A program made the translations under genes and the position numbers. Below are positions 1 to 59,336 of a stretch of 64,000 bases of DNA, piece by piece. Position 1 is the stretch's first letter, and every line of letters begins with the position of its first letter. Under the pieces are notes generated by a model. That model searched no databases, was not told the origin of the DNA, and was given only the letters and a program-made list of their open reading frames with translations. The stretch lies in contig VXBM01000196.1 of NCBI GenBank assembly GCA_013400155.1, positions 977,021 through 1,041,020 on the forward strand. The letters are read 5' to 3'. Source of the stretch: Helopsaltes ochotensis. Taxonomy: Eukaryota > Chordata > Aves > Passeriformes > Locustellidae.

Positions 1-186
1 ATCAAGAACTTTGAGCTGTAAAACACATATAAATAATCATATCTTTTGACCACAGCAGTGGTCACTGAAGCTTAGAAGAGAGAAGAGATGGACCAGTTGG
101 AATATGGATGGACCATATCTGCAGGGGCCAGATCAAGAGAGGATAGCTGTGAGTTGTAGTGATGCATTTCAGTTTTCAGTTTATAT
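1..186. other. Intergenic, nothing recognised
   Basis: Short unique-looking sequence before the LTR fragment, with no gene or repeat that I can name. Confidence 0.4.
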
Positions 187-760
187 ATGTTAATATTAAT
201 GTTCAAAATGGTTTATTCCTTGTACCACTGTTTCATTCCCTTGTGGTTTGTTCCGGAGTTGTTTACTCGATTACTGTTATGTGTCAATCATTTGTTCCCC
301 TACCCCCAGGGCCTGTGCGTCATGTCAGGGCCCCTCCCTGGGTCTAGAAAGTTCCAGGGAGGGTGTCGAGTGATTGGACAGGTCCCGGGAGGTCCCCTCC
401 AACCTTTCCCTTACTGGCCCTTGGAAGTGTCTCTTATCCCCTGAACCACTCCCTAGTTTCCCTCCATTGGCTACCTCTGTAACCCTTTCCCTTACTCCTC
501 CCCCAAATACAAGCTGTTGTAACCGGGGTCTCAGTGTTCTGCTGAGGCAGTCCCCCTAGAGTGAGGTTGCTCCCCAGGGGGCACCAATAAATCTTTGTGG
601 CTACTCCTTGTCAGAGTCCTTCTTCTTTCTCCACTTTCATCACTGTTACTCCTAGGGGATCTCGTGCTCTCCGGAACCCACCGGTTCATCCATATACCAG
701 GTGGCTCAGACGTTTGTTGTGGTGCCAGGGCTATCCATGACAGGCTCAGACGAGTGCATC
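187..760 (+). mobile_element. LTR-like endogenous retrovirus fragment, sense strand
   Basis: The stretch begins near a TGTTAATATTAATG and is pyrimidine-rich. It has an AATAAA signal near 587 and is followed by a short GT/T-rich tail. TGGTGCCAGG near 720 resembles a tRNA-Leu primer-binding site of ERVL-type elements. This looks like a U3-R-U5 unit of an old avian retroviral LTR. Ends are approximate, no intact viral gene is present, and family assignment needs a repeat library. Confidence 0.5.
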
Positions 761-844
761 CAGGCAAACAGGCATTGTAATAGTGAGTCATATGAACTAC
801 TTGACTCAGGGGCAACAGCCCATGGTGGTTGCTTTTGTTATAAA

Positions 845-1510
845 TTAAATCACTAATCAAAAGTTATAAAGATTTTATTAAGAAATTTAAATATAAAATT
901 TAAAAAATTAGGTATCAAATTTGGAAAGCCACGAATGAAATCAGCCCCGAGCCAGGTGATCGGAACTGGGTGAACCACAGACCAACACAGGGTCCCTCTA
1001 GGTTCACAAAAGCAGCCTTTTGGGGGCTTGCTTTTATACAGCATTTCAGCTGGGCTACTTGTCCTCTCACCTCTCCCAGTCTAAAATGGTTTCTATACAT
1101 ATTCATGTAACATCCTTTTCGTCCTTTTCTCCGGTAAACGGCTTTTTGAGGAGGAAATATCTGACTGATTTCTGTGGTGAAGCTGGCATTCAGATTCATA
1201 GTCTGACGATCTAGGTCGATGACACACCTGGTATGGGTCGATGGGGAGTTGGCTTTTCTTTCTTCATTCTGGTAAATGCATGTTTAGGAAGGAGCATCCA
1301 CCCAACTCCGTCTACTGGAATTGTTAATTCATGTCTAATTTCTCGTTGATTCAGGACTGATGGTATACCTGAATGCCATTGTTGAGTTTTTCTTTCTTGG
1401 ACTCTGCTGTAGATGGTCCTGCCCCTCTTCCTACAACACCTCCTATTCATATGCTTAATAGCTCCTCATAGAACTCCTCTGCTGAAGGCCTCTCCCTTTT
1501 ATTCAAATGC
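845..1510 (-). mobile_element. Antisense LTR/retroviral fragment
   Basis: Read on the minus strand, a TATAAAAG box lies at about 1031-1038 and an AATAAA signal about 160 bases further on at 873-878, the spacing of an LTR promoter and poly(A) site. A purine-rich stretch near 1489-1505 could be a polypurine tract. Between them is a 79-codon open frame (1211-1450) without a recognisable family. The piece is broken and non-coding in the useful sense. Confidence 0.4.
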
Positions 1511-3634
1511 TAAAGTGTCTTTTCCATGGTGGTGTGGGTGATCTTTGAGAGAGAGAGATGACGTAGCCTCTGCCTGTCTCAGTTCCCTCAGTTATTTTAT
1601 ATTAGCCCAAACACAATATTATTTACTATTATATATCAACTATATTGAATAAAACACGAATTACTACATTCATCTATAACACTTTTATCATTTAGTATAG
1701 ATGTTGCCACAAATGTCAAGTGCCCTGAAGGACACACAGAAGTGGCAGCAGAGAGTAAAACAAGAAAATGTCCTTATCTAGCTCTACATCTGCTCTACAA
1801 GGAAAGGGCCCATTCAGCTTTACTGGTTGTAGGTGTGTGGCAGTACAGACACCTATAACCTCCAGCCAGAACTGCATCAGAGCACAAGCAATGGTCCTGG
1901 ATGTTTATCACTGCCTCTTCCAAGTGCTTCAGAACCCTTCAAGGTGAAAAATATTCTTCCTTTTTCCCTCTGTGGCAGTATCTGAGAACCCAGAAAAGTA
2001 AGGTTATTAATATGAGAAAGTGGTATAAAATGACATTTCTGATTGAAATAACATCTTTCTTCAATTTTATTGTCAAAAAAATGTCTCTCCTAAATATTTT
2101 TCTCTTCTTTTACCTCATCTAATTTACCTATCTAGTTAGACACCTTGGAATCTGAAAAAGTTGGTAGATAAACCACTTCAAAAAGTTTTTTTGATGTCTT
2201 TTTCAGAGGCCTTCTGTATTTTTTTCTACTTAGCTTTTTTTCCTTTCTTTTTGTTTTCTAAACAACAGCTTCTAAAATTATCTAAAATAATAATTATCTA
2301 AAAATGTCTGTGGTGGTGCAACAGACTGTGAGATTATTAAAGTGATACCACTAATTTAATTAATTGAGAAAAAAATCTACTTTTTCCTGGAAAAAAAATC
2401 GTATCAAAACAGATACACATATATGAATGTACTTATTGTTTGTGCACAGAGACATACATTGCTTAGCTTTAAAACAGTGAGATTTGTCTTTTAATTTTTT
2501 GCAGTTTTATGTTTTACTTTTTCTTCACACAAGGAGAAAAATAGGTTTGTTTATTCCTGTTACGGAAAGCAGAGGTTTTGCATAAAAAAACCAGGGATGA
2601 AATCAAAGTAACAAACAAACAGAAGCCACCAAAAATTATGAGGCAGGCAACAAACAAGTGGCAGCTGCCAGGACTGCTAAAACTGTAAATGCGACAAGAA
2701 AGTGAAGAATTCAGATAGAAAAAAATCACATGGATAAAAAAATCATCTTTATTGTACAGAGAAGTTTGTTAATTTAATTATACTTATGTTGTGTTTTACA
2801 CTCATGATACATGCCAGTGTGGTAGTGCTAGAAAACAAAGGCTTCATTTTAGTGATATATGTTCTGGGTTATGGACTTCTGTCATTTCTTGTTTGTTTTG
2901 GAGAAAAAGGAAGGAAAGACCTTCTGGTCACAGCACCCAAGGGGTAAAAATAGTGTTGGGGTGAAAAAGTCCTTCTCTTAAAAGAAGCATTGCTCCCCTG
3001 CTTTGGCCTCTTCCCTCATAGCTGCTGACTTGCAGGAGAAGGTGATTAGCTGAGATGTCCTTCTGCATCCACCTGTTTAACCCTATCCTGCTGCAAAAAT
3101 GGAAAACAGTTTCCAGCTGATTAGCTTTTGTTTTTAGTCTGAGCTGTGCTGTGAGGGAGCACCTGTCTGGATGCTTCCTCAGGACCAACAATGTTCTAAA
3201 TACAGTGAACTAGAGCAAAATAGCACTTTATATACTTTTGCAGTATAAAAAGCAGTCCTGAGAAGTTCAGCAGTTGTGGCAGATCATAAAAGACAAAACT
3301 TCTGTTTGTCAGTGCTGGCAGCTTTGCCCACACAGAGAGAGTTAAGTGTAGGATAATAATGACTATATGCATATAGTATCTGTATTTTTGTCACTTAAGG
3401 TGCTTACAATCTGTGTTAATTGTCAAAACACTGATTTTTTTTTAATCATATGTTAGTTTACAATATTTTAGTTGTGGGTAGTTTCTGGCTGCCTGTGCCA
3501 GATGTAGAATCATTGTGTAACCCTGGCAAAGACCCTTTCCTTGAGCTGAGATTATTTAACTTGTATGAAAACTACTTAAATAATCATAATGGAGGGGCCT
3601 TGCTGGAAAAGTTATTAACTCTGAATTTCTGTGT
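1511..3634. other. Upstream intergenic region
   Basis: AT-rich sequence with poly-T stretches. There is a GA run near 1545 and T-rich tracts at 2160-2270. I see no splice-compatible open frame, RNA gene or named repeat. Distal regulatory elements could be present but none can be supported by sequence reading. Confidence 0.4.
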
Positions 3635-3780
3635 AGCTGGATGGGGCTCTGAGGTCTGTGGGGAGGGAGCCCTGTTCTAGGGGATGGAGCCCTGGTCTAG
3701 AGAAAGGAATCCCTGACCATGGCACAAGGTTGGAAAAAAGGGAGCTTTAAGTTCCATTCCAAGCCAAACTATTCTGAGTG
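3635..3780 (+). mobile_element. CR1 LINE 3' end, sense
   Basis: AGCTGGATGGGGCTCTGAG, then CCTGGTCTAGA, and the terminal CCAAACTATTCTGAGTG match the known 3' end of avian CR1 non-LTR retrotransposons, diverged. No coding capacity. Confidence 0.75.
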
Positions 3781-3844
3781 TCTAAAGGAGGCCATGAGAA
3801 TGGTGAAAGGTCTGGAGGTGAAGTCTCAAGAACAGTAGCAGGTT

Positions 3845-4217
3845 TGTTAGGCCTGGAGAAGACTGAGGGGACATCTCATTGTGGTCTTCGAGATCCTTTT
3901 GAGAGGAGGGGTGGCCAGGTACCGATCTTTTCACTCTTGCAACCAGCAATAGGATCTGAAGGAATGGTATGAAGTTGAGTCAGGGGAGGTTTAGCTTGGA
4001 TTGCAGGAAAAGGTTTTTCTTCTAGAGAGTGGCTGGGCACTGAAATGCCAGGGATGTAGTCACAACACCAAGCCTGTCTGAGTTTAAGAAGCCCTTGGGC
4101 ATTGCTCTGTCACATGGTTCCTACCATGTAGTTGGGACATCCTGTGCAGGGCCAGGAGCTGGACTCGGTGATCTTTGTGGGTCCCTTCAAACTCCGAATA
4201 CTCTGCGATTCTGTGAG
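3845..4217 (+). mobile_element. CR1 LINE 3' fragment, sense, next to promoter
   Basis: GGCCTGGAGAAGACTGAGG and the later TGATCTTTGTGGGTCCCTTC plus GCGATTCTGTGAG are hallmark CR1 3' segments. The element is several hundred bases long and ends about 25 bases before the CpG-rich promoter. Confidence 0.85.
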
Positions 4218-4286
4218 GCTGTTTGCAGGCTCCATAACTCTCCGCCCTCAGGGGCCACAGAAGCCATCTCGCCGCGGAGCCCTGCC

Positions 4287-4297
4287 GCCGCCATGTT
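4287..4297 (-). promoter_or_regulatory. YY1-like site
   Basis: GCCGCCATGTT is the reverse complement of the YY1 core AAnATGGCGGC. It is the first of three similar sites in the island. Confidence 0.5.
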
Positions 4298-4365
4298 CCG
4301 TCCCGCACTAACGGCGCGGGCGGCGCCGGGTGGGAACGGGGAAGAGCGGGCGGCCGCGGTCCGGC

Positions 4366-4378
4366 GGCCATTTTGGTC
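4366..4378 (-). promoter_or_regulatory. YY1-like site
   Basis: GCGGCCATTTTGG reads CCAAAATGGCCGC on the other strand, close to the YY1 consensus with one mismatch in the GGCGGC part. Confidence 0.45.
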
Positions 4379-4409
4379 AAGGGCCGGCACCGCGCCTTCC
4401 TCCCTTACT

Positions 4410-4421
4410 CAAGATGGCGGC
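4410..4421 (+). promoter_or_regulatory. YY1 site near likely transcription start
   Basis: CAAGATGGCGGC is a perfect match to the YY1 consensus. In many TATA-less vertebrate promoters this site sits just downstream of the start site. Here it also contains the ATG of a short upstream ORF. Confidence 0.65.
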
Positions 4422-4479
4422 GGCGGCGCATGCTCGGAGCGCGGCAGGGGAGGCCGGCGCTGCTGACCGGGGGCGCTGA
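4414..4479 (+). other. upstream ORF in PIK3C3 leader (21 codons)
   Basis: ATG at 4414 has A at -3 and G at +4, a strong start context. The frame runs 21 codons, Ala-rich, to TGA at 4477-4479, 30 bases before the main ATG. It is translated only if transcription starts upstream of 4414, which the sequence cannot show. Confidence 0.45.
4426..4435. promoter_or_regulatory. NRF1-like site
   Basis: GCGCATGCTC differs by one base from the palindromic NRF1 core GCGCATGCGC. It lies five bases after the YY1 site. Confidence 0.4.
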
Positions 4480-4493
4480 GGGGGCGGGCGGGG
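4469..4493 (+). promoter_or_regulatory. G-quadruplex motif in 5' UTR
   Basis: Four G runs of 5, 5, 3 and 4 bases with loops of 6, 1 and 1 bases lie on the coding strand, ending 16 bases before the start codon. The motif fits the standard G3+ quadruplex pattern and would be present in the mRNA. Confidence 0.6.
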
Positions 4494-4509
4494 AGCAGCG
4501 GCGGCGGCC

Positions 4510-54002
<49,493 letters not shown>

Positions 54003-55562
54003 GTAATCATGAAGCTTTCATTGTCTTTTAGTAACCCAGGATGTCTCATTATGAAATTTTCAGTCACTTGTGATGATGACTTATTTTTGTCTCACCTGAA
54101 AATACTTCTCCTGTTTCATAAGCTTTGAGCAATATCTAGAAACATTAAAGACAGAAAGGCTTTTTATCATCCATGCAATGCTACATACTCTGCCCTAGCA
54201 CTCTTTTCCACTGGGTATTTTAGCTAAGAACAGTGTTTCCACCTTATCAAACTTAGGAAAAGTGAAGCAGTCAACACTGACTGTGTCATTAAAGATTGTC
54301 CTGCCTGGTCTAGAAACCTTTAGAACATGGATGGTTTTATAGAACTTGTCTTCTTCTAGCTATAGAACCAGTCTACTGAAGATTTAAAACCAGTAGGCTG
54401 GTATATCTTCATCAACAAGAAAATTTTGTTTATTGTGAAGGCAGACTTGTGTCCCATAATTCTAACTTTGTCCTTTATACCAGCTTAAGTGATTCTTCTC
54501 CATTTGGTGTTTGAGCAACAGTTGACATGAAAAATACTAGATACATCTCCATCTAGATTTCATTACACTTACATTTTAGACAAATGTTGAGGTTTTTATA
54601 ACCTGAATTACAGTGAAGGGCTGTCTGTTTTAATTCCCCAAAAGACTTCGTGGAGCCTATGTATCCAATGGAAACTAGTTTAGTGTAATTTTTGTTCAAG
54701 TGGTGGATTGTCTCTCAGGCTGTTCTTCACTGGTTTTAATAAGGTATGATAGCAGAGATTCAGAATCTTCAAATAAATATTTCATGTCCTAATATAATTT
54801 CCTTAAAGAAAACTAAATTGTGACTTGCATGAATTTTTCCTTTTCTCTTCAAGGATCCAAGCATTTCTATTTAGAGTTTCTTAGTTTTAAATCAAAACAA
54901 AGAGTTCTTGCAGCTGTTCAGCTTCATGTTCAGGAAGCTAAGCTAGTCCCAAGTGCTGTGTTTTGCGGTAAAGCTGACAATCTTCCCTCCACTCAACTGT
55001 TTTTCTGAGAAAATGGCAGCAAATTATTTCTTCTGATCAGTACTTGAACCTCACCTCTGTCCCTAAATGCCCTACAGACTGAGTAGGTTACTTACATAGA
55101 ACATCAGAGATAAATTCCTAAAGTAGACAACTGAAACCGTTCAATACCTGCCAAGTTTTGGAAGGAACTACACTTGTAGAGGCATCTTCTTTTCAAGGAA
55201 GAGACCTTCCCAACAGTATGTAAGTCTTAAGAATTTTGTCTTTATAAAGAAGACACATTTGGCTCTGTTTACTCACTGGAAACATGAGTGATACAGTAAG
55301 GAGAGGGAAGATCTTTTAGATTGCAAAGTCTACTAATAAATGCACCATAAATACTTGTAAAATTTGAAGTATGCATCAACAGGTAGAGCAGGGGTTAATT
55401 TGGGGCAGGTTTGTGCTTGACTGAAATAGTCATTAGGAGCTCAAACTAGTGGTTTTATTGAACTTTAGAAGTGCTGGTTCTTTAATGTTTACACCAGTAA
55501 GTTTGAGATTTATGACGGACTTTAATCTTACTTATTACTGGTCCAGGGTTCCCTGTCATTTG

Positions 55563-55695
55563 ATCACAGAATCCCAGAATGGCTTGGGCTGGAAGGGATT
55601 TTAAAGGTGATCTCATTCCATCCCCTGCCATGGGCCACTTCCACAAGGTCAGGTTGCTCGTGTGACAGTGTTGTTCATCCTTGCCTTGAATGTGT
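55563..55695 (-). mobile_element. CR1 3' fragment, antisense, intron 23
   Basis: ATCACAGAATCCCAGAATGG, GGCTGGAAGGGATTTTAAAG and CATCCCCTGCCATGGGCC are typical of the CR1 terminus in reverse. About 130 bases. Confidence 0.85.
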
Positions 55696-56147
55696 TCTTG
55701 TGAGCTCTGATATTTTTTACCAAGAGTCTTTTGATACTTACTGCTAATTAACATGCAATATCCTTGTTTCCTATTAGTATCTTGGCAATGCATTTTATGG
55801 TGGCAGACTCTCTAGAAATGCTATCGAAGGCTATATGCTTTCAGTAATTAATGATAATAGGGTGTCGGGTTCTGTAAAGTACTTGTAAAGGATGGTTTTA
55901 ATATAGCAATAGTTGAGTGTTTCAGACACTTCTAAAACTCTTTACTCTCTATACATTTCCAATATAATTTTATTGACTTAACAAATCAAGATACAGAAGT
56001 GAAAGCCAGAAAATATTTTCTATAGCTGAGAAGTATGCTACAGTTCAGTTATGTACAATAATTAAAAATCAAAACTACGTAAAGCATGATAGTATTGCAT
56101 ACATTTGGAGATCATGAAAGGCATCAAAATCTAAAAGGAAATTCAGG

Positions 56148-56275
56148 ATCACAGAGTATTCTGAGTTGGAAAGGACCCACAAGGATCATCCAGTTCTTAA
56201 GTGAGTGATCCATGTGGGATCAAACCCAAAACTGTGGCGTTACCAGCACATGCTCTGACCACTTGAACTTTGAGT
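56148..56275 (-). mobile_element. tRNA-derived SINE with CR1 tail (TguSINE1-like), intron 23
   Basis: Read on the minus strand, a tRNA-like head has a B box GGTTTGATCCC (56216-56226) and a degraded A box near 56248-56260. The tail, GATGATCCTTGTGGGTCC onward, is a CR1 3' end. This head-to-tail layout is that of the tRNA-Ile-related SINEs described from passerine birds. It is degraded, and the A box is poor. Confidence 0.6.
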
Positions 56276-56699
56276 TAGATCCATGTGATTACTTCCAAAT
56301 TCCATTATGGAGTAGAAATAACAGTGCTTTCATTGCATGAAAAGAGCCTGAGCTTAGTTGTTACATGACCGATCACTATTAGATCAAATTCAGCAATTAG
56401 TTATTGGGATCCTGAGCACTGACAGTGCTGCAGCTTGGTGAACTGTGACTTTTATCCTCATGGGAGATTCCAGGCTGTCCATTCACAGAGGGTTTAAAAT
56501 GTGAAAGCAATGAAATTGAAGCAGTAAGGCAAATGTTTCTGATAAGGAATGCAAATCACTTTGAGAGGGAAAGATCCTACTTCCCCATGTTAAGTTAATT
56601 TAGAGTGTTCTTGTTCCTTTAAAAAACAAAACCCGCACAATAAGGTACTGTCAGGAGGATAGCCAAATTTTTTAACTCTCTCAAATTTTGTTATCTTAT

Positions 56700-57245
56700 T
56701 GTTATGGGTTGACACAGTTTGATTTTTGGTTAAGGAGAAATGTCAAGTGTTGCCCTGGCAGGACTTTAGAGTTGTTTTGATAGGGACAGGCACCTATCAG
56801 AGTGTGCTTTTTAGATATTGGCATGCTGTTTGACTGCTGGGAAACGACTGTGGAAGTACACATATAAAGCTGGGATTGTCCAGGCCAGGTTCTGTTTCCT
56901 TCTGGTCAGGAAAACAGGGAACACCCTGAGCAGAGCAGGCCCCGGGCCAGGCCCGGCGGGCTCCGCTCTTCTTCCCCCACCCCCGGCTGCTGCGGGGAGG
57001 GAAAGAAGGAGAAGGCTGCAGTTTAACATCTGGAGAACTTTAAAAACCCAGCCCCTGAGCTGGCTGGGGCCAGGAGAGTCCAGGGGGTTCACGGGGGTCC
57101 CCGGGAGCAGTCTTGAGCCTGGGCTGAGCCCACCCCTATCAGAGGGGGCAGGATGCAGTGATCAGCATTTATGATCCCTGACTGTCCGCTCTGATCTATC
57201 AGCGTTTGCACCCAGCTCGGCCTTGAAATCTGACACCATAAGCCA
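56700..57245 (+). mobile_element. Solo-LTR-like retroviral element, sense, intron 23
   Basis: It starts TGTTATGGGTTGACACAG, as avian ERV LTRs do, and ends near CCATAAGCCA, giving imperfect terminal inverted repeats (TTATGG/CCATAA). A TATA-like ACATATAAAG lies near 56860, followed by a very GC-rich stretch (56935-57000) unlike its surroundings. I could not find a target-site duplication or an AATAAA, and sequence after it may be internal. The open frames inside it are not genes. Confidence 0.6.
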
Positions 57246-59315
57246 AGAGGGCATGTGGGCAAGATTTAACCCCTTCCTGGCAAGGTGAAGCTTTTAGAAC
57301 TCCAACCTTACCCTGAGAAAGAGAAGATGCAGAGTGATTTACATAGAAGGACAGCATAATATGAAGTCAGAGAAAGAATTGATCTAGATTATTAGAAGAA
57401 GGGATTGAGGAAGTAGACAGTGACATGACTTTTCTAAATGTAAACTATGGAGACTGAACTAAATATTCCTTTAAACTATAGAAATACAAGCATTTTGGGG
57501 AGGTGATTGTTTAGATTTATGTGTGGATTCTTTGAGTAAAAGGTGTTGTGATGATTAAAGGGAATTGATTTATGAGATGCTTGAACAGAAATTGAAATAA
57601 GAGGTCCTCCTGTCAGTGAAGTAGTGAAAAGATACCTCTGTTCCCTAAGACAAAGAATCCTTTGCCTTTGAAGTGGTTCACCTTAAAAAAAACAAAAACA
57701 AAACACCCCAGCTTGCAGTGTTTGAGTAAATCACCCATTGAGCAGCTTGGGAAACTGCTAAATGGGAAGAGTCATGGAAGCAGGGTTTCCCTACCAGGCG
57801 GCTCTTTTTGTAGCAGTAAAAACTCATACGAGAACTGTTCTAAGTAGTCTGTAGGATCCATGGGACATTTGAAAGACTCCTATCCCAAAGTGATGAAAGA
57901 TTATGTTTAAATAGTAAAACTGACTGAAAATCATAGTTTTGTTTATATGCTAGTTGTGGGAAAGTGGACCGTTTGTAGGAAAAAAGAAGGGTTTTGAAGT
58001 TTCAATTTTCTTTTTTTTTCTTTCTTCTTCATTCTTTAATGTGTAAAAATAAACTATATGTGTAACTTTCAAGTTTAGGCCTGTTTTACCTTTTCTCCTA
58101 GTCAAATCCCACAAAAAAGCAAACACTCAAACCACTACATTAAATTTAGCAAACAAGATTCAGCCAAAGTGAAACCACTGCACTTATATAAAGTTGTGGT
58201 TTTGTTTTTTTAGTTTGTTTTTTTTTTTTCCCCCTGACAGCTCAGCTGTTTCTGACCCCTCTTCACACTTTGGTCTTTTTGGTTCAAAGTTATCCTTGAA
58301 ACATACTCCTTAAATTTGTGCAAAAATAATACATCAACCTGAGATCTCTAAAGAGTGGATAAGCAGAGGAGCCTTCCATAAAGCAGTTGTTGATATTATG
58401 GTCTATAGGCTGCTTATGATAATGTTCAAAGCTCCTGTGAAAGCAATTGTTTTCTTTAGTTCTCATTTTTCCTTTTACTATTTTACTTCTAAAAGATATA
58501 CCAGAAAATAATTTTCAATAGGCTAGGTTTAGAATCATCTTAACCTGTTATATAACAGTGTATAGGTTATTGTTGTTTGGTTTTTTTTTTTTTTAATAAT
58601 GTGCTAGAAAATTTGTTTGGGGTATTAAATGCCCATTAACCCATCTGAAATCAGTTACAAACTTCATTAGAACTAATAAAAAAAAGGAACAAGGTGCCTT
58701 GCCTTTCTTGGGGTGAGGGGCAAGTTGATTCAGTCATTTAACAAGGTAATACTGTACCTTGTTGTAGAGAAATTGAATAAATGCTTTCAGCATCTCAATT
58801 GATTTTTATTTTTTTCCTTAAAGCTTTAACAAAAAATCCATATATATTTCAACAGACTCAAATTAGGTAAAGATCCATTTTGGACTGACCTGCAAAATAA
58901 ATTACCTTTGATATGTGAAACCAGTCAATAGCCATTTCAACCAGGGTATCACTTTCACAGAAGACAAAGGTAGAGATTTACAAATGTTCCTGTGTCTAAG
59001 AAGGTGTCCTGGTAAAGAGTAGAGGTGAAGATCATAGTCAGCATTTTCTTCATTGGTGCTGTAGAGGCAGCACCCAGGCTCACTTTTCTGTAGGGCTCTT
59101 CTTTTGCATTAGTGGACTGGAGCCAGTCAGGCTCTGGGCTTACAGGCAACAAGACAGGTTACATTTATCTCAATTTGGAGATTACTGAGAGTACTAGATG
59201 ATTAAAGTGCAAGCAGAGTAATTTCCCTTTTTGTAAAACAAAGGAATGCTTACTGAAGTAGCATATACATTATATATCGTACAATGCCTATTGAAATATT
59301 ACACTGTAATTATTT

Positions 59316-59336
59316 TGTCAAACAATTTGTTTGACA
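59316..59336. repeat. Perfect inverted repeat, 10-base arms
   Basis: TGTCAAACAA and its reverse complement are separated by one T. Confidence 0.8.

Noticed and set aside
4084..4390. Minus-strand open frames facing upstream from the CpG island, suggesting a divergent gene
   Set aside because: They run into the CR1 element and are Ala/Pro/Arg-rich products of GC-rich DNA. No splice structure or family similarity.
56216..56260. Functional tRNA gene on the minus strand
   Set aside because: The B box is present but the A box is degraded, and no full cloverleaf can be drawn. It fits a SINE head.
56811..57174. Pro/Gly-rich open frames on both strands
   Set aside because: Inside the GC-rich part of the LTR element. 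No known domain.
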